From NCBI GenBank assembly GCA_020629815.1, contig JAHDCN010000121.1:1-8233 (forward strand): a stretch of 8,233 bases of DNA, in the 5' to 3' direction. The number at the start of each line of letters is the position of its first letter. The first letter of the stretch is position 1. The notes under the pieces were generated by a model. The model had not been told where the DNA came from. It did no database searches and saw nothing but the letters and a program-made list of their open reading frames with translations. The position numbers and the translations under genes are program-made. Below, in pieces: positions 7,138-8,233 of the stretch. The DNA is from Verrucomicrobiota bacterium. Lineage in GTDB: Bacteria; Verrucomicrobiota; Verrucomicrobiia; Verrucomicrobiales; DEV007.

Positions 7138-8233
7138 GGAGGGGTTTTCTTCATAGCAATGTCATTCCGAGCGAGGCACGAGCCGAGGAATCTCTCGAAA
7201 CCCAGGAGGCGTTCGAGCAGGCTTTTATAGCACCATCTCGTTTGGCTTCTCTCTTTGGCTGTTTGGCTTGTGCTTGGCAATCGAGAGATCCTTCGACTCG
7301 CAAGCTCGCTCAGGATGACAATGGGCAGAGTAGTTTGAGGAACGCGGATCTTCGCGAATGGACGCGGATGTTCACGGATCGCTTCGTTGCAAGAGGTAGG
7401 GATGTGTGTCCCCACGCATCCGCGAAGCCTATCCGCCGACTCGCAAAATCTACGTCCTGCAATGTCATTCCGAGCGAGGCACGAGCCGAGGAATCTCTCG
7501 AAACCCAGGAGGCGTTCGAGCAGGCTTTTATAGCACCATCTCGTTTGGCTTCTCTCTTTGGCTGTTTGGCTTGTGCTTGGCAATCGAGAGATCCTTCGAC
7601 TCGCAAGCTCGCTCAGGATGACAATGGGCAGAGTAGTTTGAGGAACGCGGATCTTCGCGAATGGACGCGGATGTTCACGGATCGTTTCGTTGCGAGAGGT
7701 AGGGATGTGTGTCCCCACGCATCCGTGAAGCCCACCCGACTCGCATCGGTCCTGGCCTTACTATTCGCGCTGACAAGCACGCCAATCTTTGCCCTCGATG
7801 TCATCCACCTGCGAGACGGTCGGTTTGTTCAATGCGAAGTCGATGCCGCCACCGACAAAATCGTAAATTTCACAGTCCGTCGGGGAACTTCCACCGCGAA
7901 GCAAACGCTCGATATGGCTCTGGTGAATTACATCGATTACGGATTTGCCCCGGGGGAGGAGGACCTTTTCAACCGCCGCGAAACGGCTCCTTCGGCGCTG
8001 TTAAAAGAGCGATGGAACGAGACCTTCGGCGACCTGCATCGCCCGCGTTCCCGCACCGGGCAATGGGGAGTCGCCTACGGGAATGCCCTGTTACGTGAAG
8101 AGAGCGAGTTTGGTCACAAAACTGCGCTGGGTCTTTTCGAGCGCATTGCAGAAAAGGCCTGGGCGGCGCAGGACAAAATTGATGCGGTAAAAGGCAAGCT
8201 CAACGCACTGATCCGGTTGGGTGATCTGGAAAA
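7134..8233 (+). CDS. Exported protein of unknown function, N-terminus interrupted by two in-frame repeat copies (partial, 3' end outside window)
   Basis: The frame is open from the coupled ATG at 7134 to the right edge (366 codons plus 2 bases). Codons 1-8 (MRRGFLHS) look like a signal-peptide n-region. Codons about 9-200 are translated repeat DNA, with SNVIPSEARAEESLE appearing twice, 101 codons apart. Then come a hydrophobic core (LASVLALLFALTS), a cleavage site PIFA/LD, and a mature domain starting DVIHLRDGRFVQCEV. This opening resembles the short beta domains with an 'L-x-DG-x-x-x-x-C/G-x-V' pattern in exported proteins. Mature helical segments follow (GLFERIAEKAWAAQDKIDAV). No family is recognised. 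I chose 7134 for its SD, ATG and overlap with the TPR stop. However, a signal peptide some 200 residues in would not be cleaved normally, so the working start may be GTG 7725 (MKPTRLASVL...) or GTG 7707, both in the same frame. The coding frame itself is well supported; the start is not. Confidence 0.75.
   Translation, partial: MRRGFLHSNVIPSEARAEESLETQEAFEQAFIAPSRLASLFGCLACAWQSRDPSTRKLAQDDNGQSSLRNADLREWTRMFTDRFVARGRDVCPHASAKPIRRLAKSTSCNVIPSEARAEESLETQEAFEQAFIAPSRLASLFGCLACAWQSRDPSTRKLAQDDNGQSSLRNADLREWTRMFTDRFVARGRDVCPHASVKPTRLASVLALLFALTSTPIFALDVIHLRDGRFVQCEVDAATDKIVNFTVRRGTSTAKQTLDMALVNYIDYGFAPGEEDLFNRRETAPSALLKERWNETFGDLHRPRSRTGQWGVAYGNALLREESEFGHKTALGLFERIAEKAWAAQDKIDAVKGKLNALIRLGDLE
7156..7445 (+). 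repeat. Composite repeat, copy 1
   Basis: About 290 bp starting GCAATGTCATTCC and ending GACTCGCA. It is identical to copy 2 over 7156-7381 (226 bp) at an offset of exactly 303 bp, then diverges. Two modules are visible. The first is a palindromic module (7160-7320). The second (about 7321-7445) carries ACGCGGAT twice plus CTTCGCG, which partly pairs with CATCCGCGAAG near its end. A hairpin GGATGTGTG/CACGCATCC with loop TCCC lies at 7400-7421. The copy begins 18 bp after the TPR stop and has no stop codon in the downstream gene's frame. No transposase is encoded, so this is a non-autonomous or dispersed repeat. Its ends are set by comparing the two copies. Confidence 0.9.
7160..7320. repeat. 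Palindromic module of repeat copy 1 (about 40-bp imperfect terminal inverted repeats)
   Basis: The left arm at 7160-7198 begins TGTCATTCCGAGCGAG and ends TCTCTCGA. The right arm at 7281-7320, read on the minus strand, begins TGTCATCCTGAGCGAG and ends TCTCTCGA. Arms match imperfectly over their full length. The inner part has three TTTGGCT heptamers (7241, 7254, 7262) and a CTCGAA/TTCGAG pair (7194-7199, 7212-7217). In RNA it would form a long hairpin. From memory, related 'GTCATTC-GAGCG' palindromes are dispersed in many bacterial genomes; I do not have a formal family name. Confidence 0.8.
7463..7623. repeat. Palindromic module of repeat copy 2
   Basis: Same structure as in copy 1 with no base differences: left arm 7463-7501, right arm 7584-7623, three TTTGGCT heptamers at 7544, 7557 and 7565. 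Confidence 0.8.
7691..7727 (+). promoter_or_regulatory. Possible repeat-derived translation start region (AGAGGTAGGG, hairpin, GTG 7725)
   Basis: AGAGGTAGGG (about 7695-7704) precedes ATG 7705 and in-frame GTG 7707. ATG 7705 opens an eight-codon frame (MCVPTHP, stop TGA 7726-7728) whose stop overlaps GTG 7725 as GTGA. A 9-bp hairpin (7703-7711 with 7716-7724, loop 7712-7715, one G-T pair) ends immediately before GTG 7725, the codon that starts a normal-looking signal peptide. The same region in copy 1 lacks the GTG. Use of this start is inference. Confidence 0.35.

Larger units (their letters stand above)
7459..7745 (+). repeat. Composite repeat, copy 2
   Basis: About 287 bp, separated from copy 1 by 13 bp (7446-7458). 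Differences from copy 1 lie only at the right end: C7382 to T7685, A7391 to G7694, C7423 to T7726, T7430 to C7733, and then a small block in which copy 2 is 3 nt shorter. The first two changes are synonymous in the plus-strand frame and the length change keeps the frame. The C-to-T at 7726 turns GCG into the GTG at 7725, which is a possible start codon. The copy runs directly into the signal-peptide coding sequence. Confidence 0.9.

Noticed and set aside
7050..7718. A 222-codon minus-strand frame across both repeats
   Set aside because: It is translated repeat DNA with the same block twice and extends into the antisense of the TPR tail. It has no convincing start. Such frames commonly arise from this kind of dispersed repeat.
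7709..8098. A 129-codon plus-strand frame starting GTG at 7709
   Set aside because: It is out of frame with the signal-peptide-bearing frame that stays open to the window edge, and its product is an arginine- and proline-rich shadow.

Overview
The window reads like chromosomal DNA of a Gram-negative bacterium. Two plus-strand products carry export signals and one minus-strand product has a single membrane anchor. Clear Shine-Dalgarno sequences are missing at three of the four gene starts. Very large periplasmic TPR proteins, weak SD use and dispersed palindromic repeats would fit Verrucomicrobiota (Opitutales/Puniceicoccales-like). That placement is an impression from gene style, not a demonstrated result.

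Layout. Positions 1-638 (minus) hold the 5' part of a gene for a membrane-anchored protein with a soluble domain resembling the bacterial tandem repeat domain 1 family; it runs off the left edge. Positions 728-4039 (minus) hold a complete 1103-residue AddA/RecB-type helicase-nuclease. No AddB/RecC partner is present in the window. The 218-bp divergent intergenic region (4040-4257) is densely structured. Three 14-bp direct repeats at an exact 22-bp period abut the helicase start codon. A consensus -35 hexamer faces the plus-strand gene. A stretch next to the plus-strand start contains the invariant core letters of a hammerhead ribozyme, although its stems I and II are weak. Positions 4258-7137 (plus) encode a 959-residue exported TPR protein.

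The most unusual part is 7134-7745. The next plus-strand gene starts with an ATG that overlaps the TPR stop codon (ATGA) behind a good SD. Its reading frame then passes without a stop through two near-identical copies of a composite repeat, exactly 303 bp (101 codons) apart. Only after them does it reach a signal-peptide core and a periplasmic protein that runs off the right edge. The simplest reading is that a palindromic repeat entered the first codons of an operon gene and was duplicated in frame, separating the original start from the signal peptide. The second copy has a GTG, absent from the first, exactly where a normal signal peptide would begin.

How the genes relate: the TPR protein and the downstream exported protein look like a translationally coupled pair, probably structural or scaffold proteins of the envelope. 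The helicase-nuclease is a housekeeping recombinational repair enzyme and is not obviously linked to them beyond the shared divergent promoter region.
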